DNA of 64,000 nucleotides from Dipteris shenzhenensis (Eukaryota > Polypodiophyta > Polypodiopsida > Gleicheniales): assembly GCA_047967505.1 (NCBI GenBank), contig CM106539.1, one strand, 5' to 3'. A model generated the notes under the pieces. The model was not told where the DNA came from and did no database searches. It saw only the letters and a program-made list of their open reading frames with translations. A program made the position numbers and the translations under genes. Below are positions 45,380-56,795 of the stretch, in pieces (positions within the stretch are counted from its first letter, which is position 1; each line of letters opens with the position of its first letter).

Positions 45380-46925
45380 CCCGCAACATCATGGTTCGCT
45401 CTACTACCTGACTTTCATCGATGACTACAACAAATATTTGTTCGGTCTAATTTTTGAAAGCGAAATCTGAATTCTTTTCTAGATTTCAAGAATTCAAAGC
45501 CACGGTTGAGAACCAAACAGGAAGAAAGATCAAAGTCATGAAATCACACAGCGGAGGTGAATACATGTCTTTAGCATTATGAACTTTTGTAGAAGTAATG
45601 CATTTGAATACAATTCACATCTGTAAATACTCCTCAGCAGAATGTAAGAGCTAAAAGAAAGAATGGTACTTTGGAAGACAGTGCTAGAGCAATGCTCAGT
45701 GAGAAGCAACTTCCGAATCACTACTTGCTTAATCGACTTCTGACCAAACTGATTCATGGTATGACACCTTGTGAAGCATTCACTAGAAACAAGCCACACA
45801 TTGGGCATCTCTGCATGTTTGTTTGCATAGTATATGCCCACATACATGACGATCATCGGTCACTGTAGAAAGTTGCATGTGAAGTCACGTAAATGCATCA
45901 TGGTTGGCTATAGTGAAGAAAGCAAAGCATACAAGTTGTATGATCCCTAGAGATGTAATTCTTCATGAGGAATTAGATTTCAAAACCTCAAATTCAGTGG
46001 AGATAGATACACCAATTATGCAATCACCTACAAAAAAGCTTGATCAAGAAGAGCAAGAACTGCCAAAGACAACCTCAAAAGTGCAGCAACTCAGATGGTC
46101 TACTAGGGAAAGAAAACAACCAGCCAGATTACCATATGCTCAGAAAGGCAAAGCAATTCAGGTTGACTACCATCATGGCTATAGAAGAGCCAGTGTACTG
46201 TGAAGATGTAGATGACAAGCCAGAATGGCAAATTGCTATGAATGAAGAAATGGAAGCTTTGTACAAGAACAATACTTGGGAGGTTTGCGACCTTCCACTA
46301 GGAAAGAAGGCCATAACAAACAAATGGGTTTACAAATTAAAGTACAATCCAGATGGAAGCATTGAAAGATACTAAGCCAAACTAGTTGCAAAATGATTTG
46401 CACAGTAATATGGTTAGGATTATGATGAAACTTATGCTCTAGTAGCAAAGATGGATTCCATATGGTTCTTGATATCACTAGTGACATGTAGTGGATAGAA
46501 TGTGTACTAGCTAGATGTCAAGCATGCTTTTCTCAATGGTTACATAGATGAGGAATTCTACATGCAGCAACCATCAGGATCTGTTGAACCAGCGAAAGAG
46601 AATTAGGTTTGCGATCTCAAGAAAATTCTCTATAGCATAAAGTAAGCATCCAGAAGTTGGTATAGCAGAGTTCATTAGTATTTTGCTAATCTGGGATATA
46701 TGAAATCCCATGTAGATCACACTCTACTACAAAGTTCAAGGGGAAGACATTACTATTGCACTTTTGTACGTAGTTGATCTAGTTGTGATAGGAAGCAATG
46801 ATAGCTTCATCAAGAAGTTGAAACAAGACTTATCTATAGAGTTTTACATCAAATATCTTGGACTTTTACACTATTGTTTTGGAATTGAGTCCTAGAGAGA
46901 CTCAGAAAGCCCCAACAACCATCTG
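45380..46925 (+). pseudogene. Decayed copia pol (integrase to reverse transcriptase)
   Basis: Scattered frames read GSLYYLTFIDDYNKYLFG (integrase core start), a SHSGGEYMSL-like second Asp block, then an EESKAYKLYDP-like link and, at 46040-46375, EWQIAMNEEMEALYKNNTWE and KWVYKLKYNPDGSIERY of the copia RT start. RT continues in frame 2 to about 46720 with many stops, and shifts before LYVVDLVVIGSN, a mutated YVDD box, near 46770. It ends near 46925 before RNase H. It resembles the minus-strand fragment at 59140-60440. Confidence 0.8.
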
Positions 46926-47254
46926 ACTTTAATCCAATAGATACAATGCAAATGCCTAAGCACTCCAAGTACACTCCGACTCTGACCACAGTGTCCAACT
47001 CTGATGCCAATAAGTGCCCACGAGTGGGTGAATGCCTCCGACTCCGGAAAGGCCTGAAACGTGCCACACTTCTCATTCGATCTGACCCCACTCTGATTCA
47101 TTCTCCCCAACGTCTCCCCGACAAACTCCATCATCAAGCATACCTCCCACAATGCCAAATGAAAGATGATAAGTAGTCCCTCATACACACCAAAAACCAC
47201 TGCTAGTTCATTGCATGCGGCACTGATGGATTTTCCCACAAGCCTCCTCTACAT

Positions 47255-48230
47255 ATGGCACCCAAATGTGGCCATCGCCTCACATTTCCCAGCCTAGTTG
47301 AAGAGCCTGAGCCAAACCTCCAACTCTTAACTATAGCAGTGCTCCTTGATGCAGCCATGGCTCCTAATTGGTCTCTCACCCCTACTCAGAAAATCCCACA
47401 CCAAATCCCAATTGTGGAGAAGATTGTAGACATCCCAGATCTAGAGGAGATGGAATCAGATGACGAACCACCACTTCCACCACAGAAAAAGCAGATGCTC
47501 ACTGCAAGCTTCGCCAATGTCAAGGTATCGTGGGACTTGTCAAAGCATCAAAAATGGCTGAAAAAGATTGGCTTTTGCAGTATGCTAGCTTGCCTTGAGC
47601 ATCATGGAAGGCTTCCCCGCATGTTCTCACACAATACAAAAGTTTCCAATGCACTGGAGGTATGCTTGCTAGGAATATCATGCTTTCCCCTGAGATTATT
47701 GCACAGGTTTTTCAGCTTCCTATCATAAATGAGGAGGTTGTCTACAAAAAAAGATGTCGAATCCGAAATGCAGAAGGAGTTCGGCCCCCCAGAGACACAA
47801 AAGAACTACTTTTTCATCAATAATGTACAAGATACGACAACAATTTGTTTGGTATCTCGAACAAATGTAGCTACTTTTCATTAAGACTAATACTATGAGC
47901 AAAGATTCTTACGCTCAATGCAGCTGAGAAGGGAACCAAGATTTCATGGGGGCACATCTACTGCACTCACAACTAATGATCGAAATTGCCAAAAAAGACT
48001 TGAGCTTGTCTAATGCTCATTCAAAGATAGGGCCGTTCATTGTAGCATTATTTGAATTTGCTAGTCGAATGGATGCAAAGGGCTCGGAGGTAGTCCAACA
48101 CTACAGTAAAGAGTACACGAAAGCAAATCATGATAAAAGGCATGAGGAGGACAACGCAAAGAGACATGCTGCAAGCGCTAGAAGATGCCCACTACTCCAA
48201 GGAGGAAGCCACTATGGCTATCTATAGCCA
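47255..48230 (+). pseudogene. Unrecognised coding-like frames
   Basis: A 157-codon frame (47255-47728) is proline- and acid-rich early (DIPDLEEMESDDEPPLPPQ). Near 47580-47800 another frame reads MLARNIMLSPEIIAQVFQLP and VVYKKRCRIRNAEG, indicating a frameshift in an older, longer ORF. A further frame lies at 47946-48227. The LSPEIIAQVFQLP part loosely recalls the unnamed plant transposon-protein domain found next to some gypsy elements, but this is a weak impression. Confidence 0.3.
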
Positions 48231-48948
48231 ATCCTTAACAGAACGTCTGTGGGATATGCCTCTTGCAAGAGAAGAGTTGCTAGCCATGCCTTCATAGCCA
48301 AAATCTTCCAAAACGATCAAGTTAAAACTTCGGTTGAAATTTGTACTTCAAAAGCCACACACTCCAAAATGTTTAGTTCACAAGGCATTAATTGATAGAA
48401 TGTTGCACAAGAAAATTGAAAGCCAAAGAAATAAAAAGAGTATATAAATTCATAGCTCAAAAAGTGCTTGTATGTACATATAGCATGAAGCTAAGCCACG
48501 TCCTATGGCTTCAAGTACCAAAAATAAGAGGAGTGTATATACAAGAGGCATGAAGCCAAGCCAGTGGCTTTAAGTACAAAAAAGAGTAGCTAGCACTACT
48601 TCTACGACTAATCTAAGTTCTCCACATCCTTGCTCCCTTCTACGCTCCCTTCTGTGCTCCCTTCTCCACCTCCTTCCTCATCTTCTTCCTCGTCTTCTTG
48701 TGTAGGGCCTGTAAACAAGGGACAACATATATCAATGTATGAAAAATCAAATCTTTACTTGTAATATTGACATTATTTAATTACTTTCAAATACCTCGGG
48801 GGGCGCTCCAATAGCCCGCCAGATATACTGCTCCTCAGTAATCAACCCGTCATTATAGAAGTGCTTCCATGTATCTCCTCTGCGATGGTGGCGGTGGTAG
48901 GCTGTCTCGATAGGAGTAGGGTACCTGCCCACAATATCAAGTTGCAAG

Positions 48949-49797
48949 ATGACACAATTTGCGATTACAACACCTTCCAGGAGCTCCTTTGAAGCATTAT
49001 CCCCTATTCACAACATGATCGACTTGCAGGCATCCCCAAAACAAAATCTGAAGAGTTTGACTACAGAAGGAATACATGCCAGCATGGAGCCAGAACATGC
49101 ACTCAAAGTTTTACAGGACTATGTTGATGAACGAAGAAAAATTCAGCTATAGCTGAAACAACAAGTACAAGAATCAACAAAGGATAAAAAAGCTAGACAC
49201 GAATACATGCTGAAGCAGGCCAATATGAAAAAAAAGCTAGATGCCACACGGTTGGAGCTAGAGGACGTCAAAAGGGAATATGCACAATACAGAACTATGC
49301 AGGAGAAACAAGTCTCCAAACTCACTGCCCAGGTCAGAGTCCAAAAAGAATGCTTACCCACTCTTACAACTTGGTTGAAAGAAATGAAGGCAAAAAGTTT
49401 TCTACAGCTGGATCGAATGGGTGCAACCCATTTTGACTTGAACATTGAGAACTTGATACTCAAGGAACAGATAAATGCCTTGGAAGGAGTTGATCAGAAA
49501 CTAAGGGAAATGGTAGAGGAGGTTGATGGTATTTTTTAAAGCTCCTCTGATCTCACAGATATGAAGGCAGAGCTGGCAAAGACATCTCATGACCTGTGGT
49601 CCTATCTTAAAAAATGCTTGTTTATTATTGCACAGCAACCTTATGAGGCATTTGCATATGCTACTTATGCCTTTGAAATCATGGCACAAGAATTGGAAAC
49701 CCTCAGAGCTATAGCATAGAGTGCCAAACAGAGTCAAATGCCACTGGATGCTGAGACAAAAAATTTTGAATTGCCAAAAGAAAGCCTAGGAAGCTAG
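48949..49797 (+). pseudogene. Coiled-coil ORF with in-frame stops, function unknown
   Basis: A single frame from 48949 runs through stops at 49150 and 49537 to about 49797. From about 49140 to 49350 it is a probable coiled coil (KKLDATRLELEDVKREYAQY and flanking heptad-like sequence rich in Lys, Glu, Leu and Gln), followed by a second helical part (LILKEQINALEGVDQKL). Length and helix content suggest a structural protein or a plant-transposon accessory ORF. It may belong with the frames at 47255-48230, about 700 bases upstream. No family is recognised. Confidence 0.35.
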
Positions 49798-49867
49798 ATG
49801 CAATAGAGTTAGGCCAATCCACACAGTTGTCTACAAAGCATGGTACTTCAAGGATGAGAGCAGGGGG

Positions 49868-49965
49868 GTTAGAGAGAGAGAGAGAGAGAGAGAGTTATCA
49901 CAAAGAGATAAAGAGAAGGGGATTTAGGGGGAGAGAGAGAGAGAGAGAGAGGACCACAAGGAGGT
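49868..49965. repeat. GA microsatellites
   Basis: Two (GA)n runs near 49873-49896 and 49930-49951 lie within a purine-rich stretch that continues as G-rich sequence to about 50090. Confidence 0.85.
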
Positions 49966-50301
49966 GGAAGGGAAAAGCTAATGTAAGGGTGATAGGAGAG
50001 AATGACTAGGTGAAGGGGGGGGGATTGTAATTTAAAGAAACTATAATAAAAAAAGTGGGGGGGAAATTAAAGAAGAAAGAAGAGGGGTGTAAAAGTGTGT
50101 ACAGTGGACTGAGTGTAGTAGAACAAGGACTAGAAAGGCCATGGATTGCACCTGTGCATCCTTAGTGAGTCGGTGGTCTTGTATGGAGTTATGGTCGAGA
50201 GGCGAGGACCGCGGGGCAACAAAAAATTGTGCAACAGAGTGTGGCCATAATATTTTATGCTATACCTTGGCCTACTTTTATCATCTTTCACACTACTTTT
50301 T

Positions 50302-50937
50302 GAGTTAGTTAACTTTTGATAGCCTATAATTATCAATTAGACATGAATTTGAGTATTCTTAGATTGAAATAGGAAATTGGAGGATAACAATGATGGTAAT
50401 TGGAAGTTAAAACTTTGTAAGCATTCTCCAATTGAAGAAATTATGAATAATTATCATATAGTTAGAGAATTAAGACCAAAACTCCTACGACAATATCAAC
50501 AACACCCAGTTGAGATTTATACATCAACATGGCTAGAGGGGTCTGAATCTACCTCTTTTCATTGGAAAATGTTGATATTTGATGATTGGGACTTGGTTTC
50601 TATTTTGTGGGTAATCACCTCCTCTCTTGTATGGCATGGATTGCCTATAGCCTTCCTCTTTAAAGAAGGCTCATAATCAAAGACCTCTCATTTGATTCTA
50701 CTTGTGTGCTCCTCCATCTCTCTCCTCACCATTGTGCACTCACGTGATTTGCAACATGATATTAGAGAAAGCTTGCTCTTCTCCATTTTCTACTCTTACT
50801 ATATCATAGCTCCCTTCTTCCAACCTTTTCGGATTTCATAGGCGGTTGATATGTTGGCTACCTCAATCTACTCCCTAAATTGATACTTTTTTAAAAAATT
50901 AGGACAATTTTGGATTCAATAGGCCCTTAATATTTGT
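50302..50937. repeat. Duplicated segment P (partner at 53882-54525)
   Basis: About 640 bases from GAGTTAGTTAACTTTTGATA to CCTTAATATTTG recur at 53882-54525 in the same orientation with moderate divergence. The last roughly 160 bases also recur at 51239-51418. No open frame is conserved between the copies beyond a short LSWYGMDCL-like stretch, so it is noncoding or long dead. Confidence 0.8.
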
Positions 50938-50940
50938 CCA

Positions 50941-51685
50941 TATTTGTCTCTCATTGGGCTCCCACTTGCCCCCCCCACCTCGGGCTTTTACCCCCCCCTC
51001 CTTGGGCATTTACCCCCCCTCTTAACTTATGGAGGGTCCCCCTACCCTCCTCCCTCTCCAAAAATCAGAAGTTTTTATTCCCTCCACATTGTTGCTTTTC
51101 TCAATAAGTGTCTCCACCCCCATAAACACCTCCTAGGATTTCTCCCCAGCTATCCTCATTGACTCATGAACTTTTCCTGAATGTCTTTCCCTTCTCAACC
51201 TCGTCTCAGCCTCCTCTTGCTCCTCTCAGCCGCCTTCTCCATTTTCTACTCTTGCCATATTATAGCTCCCTTCTTCTTCCAACCGTTTTGGATTTCATTG
51301 TAGGCAATTGATATGTTGGCTACCTAAATCTACTCACTAAATTGATACTTTTTTTAAAGAATTAAGACAATTTTGGATTCAATAGACCCTTAATATTTGT
51401 GATTAGAAAACCAACCAATGGGAAGGATTGGGCATTAAAAGACTAGACGATTCAATATTTGTCTCTCATTGGGGTCCCACTTGCCCCCCCCCACCTCCTT
51501 GGGCTTTTACCCCCCCTCCTTGGGCATTTACCCCCCCTCTTAACTTCTAGAGGGTCCCCCCACCCTCCTCCCTCTCCAAAAATCAGAAGTTTTTATTCCC
51601 TCCACATTTTTTCTTTTTTCCATAAGTGCCCCACCCCCTCAAACACCTCTTAGGAGTCCTTCCAACTGTCCTCATTGGCTCATGA
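50941..51685. repeat. Direct repeat pair of about 230 bp
   Basis: 50941-51175 and 51456-51685 share TTTGTCTCTCATTGGG, C-rich TTTACCCCCCCTCC runs, GAGGGTCCCCC and AAAAATCAGAAGTTTTTATT. The interval holds the third copy (51239-51418) of the end of segment P, so a block of about 510 bp was tandemly duplicated. Confidence 0.8.
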
Positions 51686-52559
51686 CCTTTTCCTCTCAAC
51701 CTCTTCCTCCTCTCAGCCTCTTCCTCTCAATCTCTTCACTTCTCTTAACCTACTCCTCCCAACCTCTCTCTCTTTGCTTGCTCCAATTATTTCTACGATG
51801 GTGAAGAACTCCCCTTCCCTAGACCAAAGAGATCAATTCAATCTTGTGTGGGTTGCATTTTGAAGGATGATTTTGGATGTTGGATTCCTCATGAGTTTAG
51901 GTTAATGTAATCTCCAATAGGTCTATTCAAGGTTTCAAGAGACGATAGAGCAAAGAAAGAGAAGCATTAAGTGAATGGAATGTAAGAAATAATAATACGT
52001 CTGTGCTCAACAGATAACAAGATCTCGTACGCAAGAGAGAAAACAAGATAGTATGGAGAATCAAAAATTTGATTACTGTAGAACTGATACAATAGATGGC
52101 GCTGCCTCCCAACCGTACGCTCCTGTGAAAAAAGCTTCAATGGCGTGCTGGAAATAGTAGAAGATGGGCTGGATGCTAAGGAATCAGGGTTGCTATAGCC
52201 AGTGATGAAATGGGCTTCACGGGCTTGCTCTTATATAGCCACCAATCGTTGTCGGTTAGGCTCAATTGGGTGACTGACCCAATCTGCCCAAAATGGTCGA
52301 CGGGGGTTCGATCCCGAAATAGGCCATGGACCCTCCAAATCAAACTTGCTTTCCCTCGAATTGTATTTTTCTCTTTTATATTATATTTTTTTCATTATGG
52401 CACTTCATATGTCCATTCTAATGTGTACGTGTGTCAAAAGAGGGTTTGGAGTGGAGAGATTAGGGGGAGAGGAAGTGAGACAAAGACACGCACACACACA
52501 CAGAGGTGTGAGGGGTGTAAGGGATAGAGTAGGGTGAGAGAGTAGAGGGGAGGAGGGAG
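51686..52559. other. No recognised gene
   Basis: CT-rich at its start, then mixed sequence. A TCTTATATAGCC box lies near 52228. The right end grades into purine-rich sequence before the microsatellites. No motif could be supported. Confidence 0.4.
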
Positions 52560-52640
52560 TGAAAATAAAATTAAATAATAATAATATATATATGTATATA
52601 TATGTATGTATGTATAATGTATGTATGTGTGTGTGTGTGT

Positions 52641-52700
<60 letters not shown>

Positions 52701-53240
52701 GAGTGGTGTGTGTGTGCATATGTGCATGTGTGATGGATAGAGGATGGATAGTTTTACAAAAAAGTGAGCGAGCTAGATACAGAGTGAGAGAAAAGGGATT
52801 GATTGTCCCATTGGCATCTTTCTTTGCTCCCTATGTGGATATCTTTCCTTCTACTAAAGTCAAAATCTACCCCTTGGATAGTCCTACGAGAACATTTCAG
52901 GATATCCATTCAAACATTAGGGAGTTAATGTCCTTCGGACGGTGTTGTTCCTCCTTAAGAGAGTTTAGTATATTTCTATAATGCATGCTACCAAGTACTC
53001 AAAGACTAGGTGCATATGGAAGCCTCCGTCCTATTCCTCTTCCTAACTTTGATAGTCAAGAATGGCCTGTTCCTAATCCATCCTCTATAGATGCATTTAG
53101 AAGGAAGATATTCAAGCATCAATAAAGTTTACTTTTGGTTCAAATTCTATGGGTGTTATTTGGTTCATGCCCTCCATTATATTTTGTTTACTACTTCAAA
53201 TCAGTTTTCCTCCAAAAAACACAAACACATGTGCTTTGGA
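52560..53240. repeat. Compound microsatellite plus repeat unit, copy 1
   Basis: (TATG)n/(GT)n/(TA)n/(GA)n tracts to 52702 are followed by a unit starting GAGTGGTGTGTG...GATGGATAG that runs to about 53240. The same unit follows a (GA)n tract at 54836-55083 and 56246-56795. The non-repeat part includes CCCATTGGCATCTTTCTTTGC and GACGGTGTTGTTCCTCC. Confidence 0.8.
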
Positions 53241-53881
53241 GCATGCAAAGCCTTTCTCCCACCAATGGACCCTTTTGATTGGTCCCTTGATCTCATATTA
53301 ACATTAATTGGACCTCATTCTAGCCTTGATGCTTGCATTGCATGTCTCGCACTATGTGCACTTCCTCTATGTGCCCCCCCATTGCTATTCCTCCACTAAA
53401 GATAAGGCATGCTACCAACTTAGCTACGTGCCCCCCATCTACGCCCTCTACATCTGTAGCCACATAGTTTCTCTCTTATCTACTACAACTTCTCCCTACC
53501 ACCATGTGCTATTGCATCCTCCTTTGATATGTCTATTGGAGCCTCCCCACTACATCTACTACTCCATACGGAGCAATCAATTCCCAGGACACATTGTCTT
53601 TCACACGGTCATGCTGTTGCCATTGTAATCTACCACCTCTACCACTACCATATCTCCATCATTCCAACCATCATCACCTCACTAGCACCAAAATCGGCCC
53701 CTAGCACCACTCATTAGACCCTATTTAAAATTTTCTTACACATGGTATACCTTGCCACATCATTTGTCCGTGTAGACCACATGCCACCTCTTGGTCGTTT
53801 TGTGTTGAATTTAAATGGAATCTTCACCAACAACTTTAGAATATCATATGCCACACATGTGAAGCCCACTTTTGGTATATT
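53241..53881. other. No recognised gene
   Basis: Mixed, CT-rich sequence with C-rich frames (for example 53308-53628) that show no domain. It separates two repeat families. Confidence 0.4.
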
Positions 53882-54525
53882 AGAGTTAGTTAACTTTTGA
53901 TATGAACATGCCTATAATTATCAATTGGACATGAATTTGAGTATTCTTAGGTGAAAACATCAAATTGGAGGATAACAATGATGGTAATTGGAAGTTAAAC
54001 TTGTGAGCATTCTCCAATTGAAGAATTATGAATAATTGTCCTATAATTAGAAAATTAAGACCAAAACTCCTACAACAATATCAACAACACCCAGTTGAGA
54101 TTTGTACATCAAGATGACTAGAGGTGTTTGAATCTCCCTCTTATGATTGGAGAACATTTGTAGATATTTAATGATTGGGACTTGGTTTCTATTTCGTGGG
54201 TGGTCACCTCTCTTGTATGGCATGGATTGCCTATAGCCTTCCTCTTTAAAGAAGGCTCATAATCAAAGACCTCTCCTTTGATTTTACTTGTGTGCCCCTC
54301 CATCTCTCTCCTTTCCATTGTACACTCACGTGATTTGCAACATGATATTAGACAAAGCTTGCTCTTCTTCCTTTTCTACTCTTGCCATATCATAGCTCCC
54401 TTCTTCTTCCAACCGTTTTAGATTTCCTAGGTAGTTGATATGTTGGATCGCTAAATCTACTCCCTAAATTGATACTTTTTTTTAAAATTAGGAGAATTTG
54501 GGCTTCAATAGGTGCTTAATATTTG
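53882..54525. repeat. Duplicated segment P, second copy
   Basis: Partner of 50302-50937. After it the sequence runs into (GT)n and (GA)n at 54551-54628, so the two repeat families are adjacent here. Confidence 0.8.
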
Positions 54526-54550
54526 TGATTAGAAAACCAGCCATAATATT

Positions 54551-54562
54551 TTTGTGTGTGTG

Positions 54563-54631
<69 letters not shown>

Positions 54632-54767
54632 AGAGTTATGGGAGGGAGGGAGGTATGCATGTATGTATAATGCATGTACGGGTGTGTGTGTGTGTGTGTA
54701 TGTGCGTGTGTGTGTGTGTGTGTGTATATATACATATACATATATATATATATATATATATACATAC

Positions 54768-54838
<71 letters not shown>

Positions 54839-55083
54839 TGGTGTGTGTGTGTGTGATGGATAGTTTTACAAAAAAGTGAGAGAGGTAGATACAAAGTGAG
54901 AGAAAAAGGGATTGATTGGCCCATTGGAATCTTTCTTTGCTCCCTATGTGGATATTTTTACTTCTATTGAATTCAAAATCTAGCCCTTGGATAGTACCAT
55001 GAGAACATGTCAGGATTTCAATTCAAACATTGGGGATTTAATGCTCTTCGGATGGTGTTGTTCCTCCTTAAGAGAGTTTGGTA
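54551..55083. repeat. Compound microsatellite plus repeat unit, copy 2
   Basis: Order: (GT)n, (GA)n, a TTAGAGTTATGGGAGGGAGG spacer, (TATG)/(GT)n, (TA)n, (GA)n, then the GAGTGGTGTG...GATGGATAG unit ending near 55083. The spacer is shared with copy 3 at 56098. Both-strand ORFs here are repeat artefacts. Confidence 0.85.
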
Positions 55084-56055
55084 TTTTGGGAGAGCACCAT
55101 TATACATCCTCCTATGCTTAGCTTTGGATATGCAACTAGCTTTCTCTAAACATTAAGGGTGGCCACATGGCAATTAAATTACTCAGCTACCCAATCAGCA
55201 ACAAATGTAAATGCATCCTAGTCAGGGATATGCTTAGATTGGTGTTGAGCCCCGGTAGCTATGAAATTCAATTACTCATGCAAATTCTAGCTACCCCTCG
55301 TCGCGTGACAAATGTAAGTGCGGCATATGCTTAGATTGATGTTGAGCTTGTAGAGCTATGGAATGGGACTTGAGATCACCACATCCTTGATAGTAGGTGT
55401 AGTGTTCTATGCAATGGTCCCATGCATCTTGAATTCCAATCTCTTAATTGATCAGATTTTGCTATTAAGGGCCTCTAGATGTGACAGATGAGTATGTCCC
55501 TCTTACAAACAATGGCATGGGTTGGGTCCCTCCGCCCATGCTCGCCTATGCATCGTGAATGCTTTGGCCATGACAAGGAGTTGCCAAAGGGGATTGAAAG
55601 CCTTAAATGTATTATTCAAGGCAACATCCTAGTCCTAGGTAGGTAGGGTCACTCTTAAAAATTAGTAGAGTACGGTACCAACAAGCATGCCTTGGAAATA
55701 AGTTACATTTGAAATACCCATACACACGTTGCCTTTTTACATTTTTGAACATGATTGCTTACGCATTTCTATACAAATGCATGTTTGGATTTAAACTCTA
55801 GTCTAGCTCCCAACCTCTATGCGGCGATAACTACCTTTGACATATCAATGAAACTCTCCCATCTTCTCCAACGCGGTACTACCAATGCTCATTTTTCTTG
55901 CACCTATCTTTGTTGTTCACATTTCCTTTTTACAATATCCTTATTTGAGCTCTCTAGTTCGGACTGCCTTCCATTAATGAAGCCTTCAACTTGTTCTGTT
56001 TTTGACATTTTGGTCAGGAACCCACCAACTTGAGGCTCATACTAGCTCTTAATGT

Positions 56056-56060
<5 letters not shown>
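55084..56060. other. No recognised gene
   Basis: Unique-looking sequence with a 92-codon frame (55755-56033) of unknown kind and no domain. A short internal duplication (CAATTACTCATGC/AAATTACTCAGC and ATATGCTTAGATTG) occurs near 55180-55340. Confidence 0.35.
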
Positions 56061-56099
<39 letters not shown>

Positions 56100-56198
56100 A
56101 GAGTTATGGGAGGGAGGGAGTATGTATATATGTATGTATGTATGTATGTATAATGAATGTATGTATAATGTATGTAAGTGTGTGTGTGTGTGTGTGTG

Positions 56199-56247
<49 letters not shown>

Positions 56248-56795
56248 GTGGTGTGTGTGCATATGTGTGTGTGTGATGGATAGTTCTAAAAAAAAGTGAG
56301 AGAGGTGGATAGAGAGTGAGAGAGAAAGGGATTGATTGGCCCATTGGCATTTTTCTTTGCTTCCTATGTGGATATCTTTCCTTAGATATCCTTCTACTGA
56401 AGTCAAAACCTAGCCCTTGGATAGTCCCATGAAAACATTTCAGGATTTCCATTCAAACATTGGGGAGTGAATGTTCTTGGGACGGTGTTGTTCCTCCTTA
56501 AGAGATTTTATTATTTTTCTATAATGCATGCTACCAAGTACCTCAAAGAGCAGGTGCATATGGAAGCCTCCAGCCTATTCCTCTTCCGAACTTTGATAGT
56601 CAAGAATGGCATGTTCCTGATCCATCCTCTGTAGATGCATTTAGAATGAAGATGAGGTTTGATATTCAAATATCAATGAAGTTCACTTTTGGTTCAAAAT
56701 CTATGGGTGTTATTTGATTAATGCCCTCCATATTATTTTGTTTACTACTTCAAATCAATTTTCCTCCACAAAACAAAGGCATGTGCATTAGGGGA
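56061..56795. repeat. Compound microsatellite plus repeat unit, copy 3
   Basis: (GA)n, the TTAGAGTTATGGGAGGGAGG spacer, (TATG)n, (GT)n, (GA)n, then the GAGTGGTGTG unit to about 56795. It aligns with copy 1 over about 500 bases beyond the microsatellite. Confidence 0.85.

Noticed and set aside
54498-54924. ORFs of 60-131 codons on both strands with Tyr-Ile and His-Thr repeats
   Set aside because: They translate (TA)n, (GT)n and (GA)n tracts and have no independent support.
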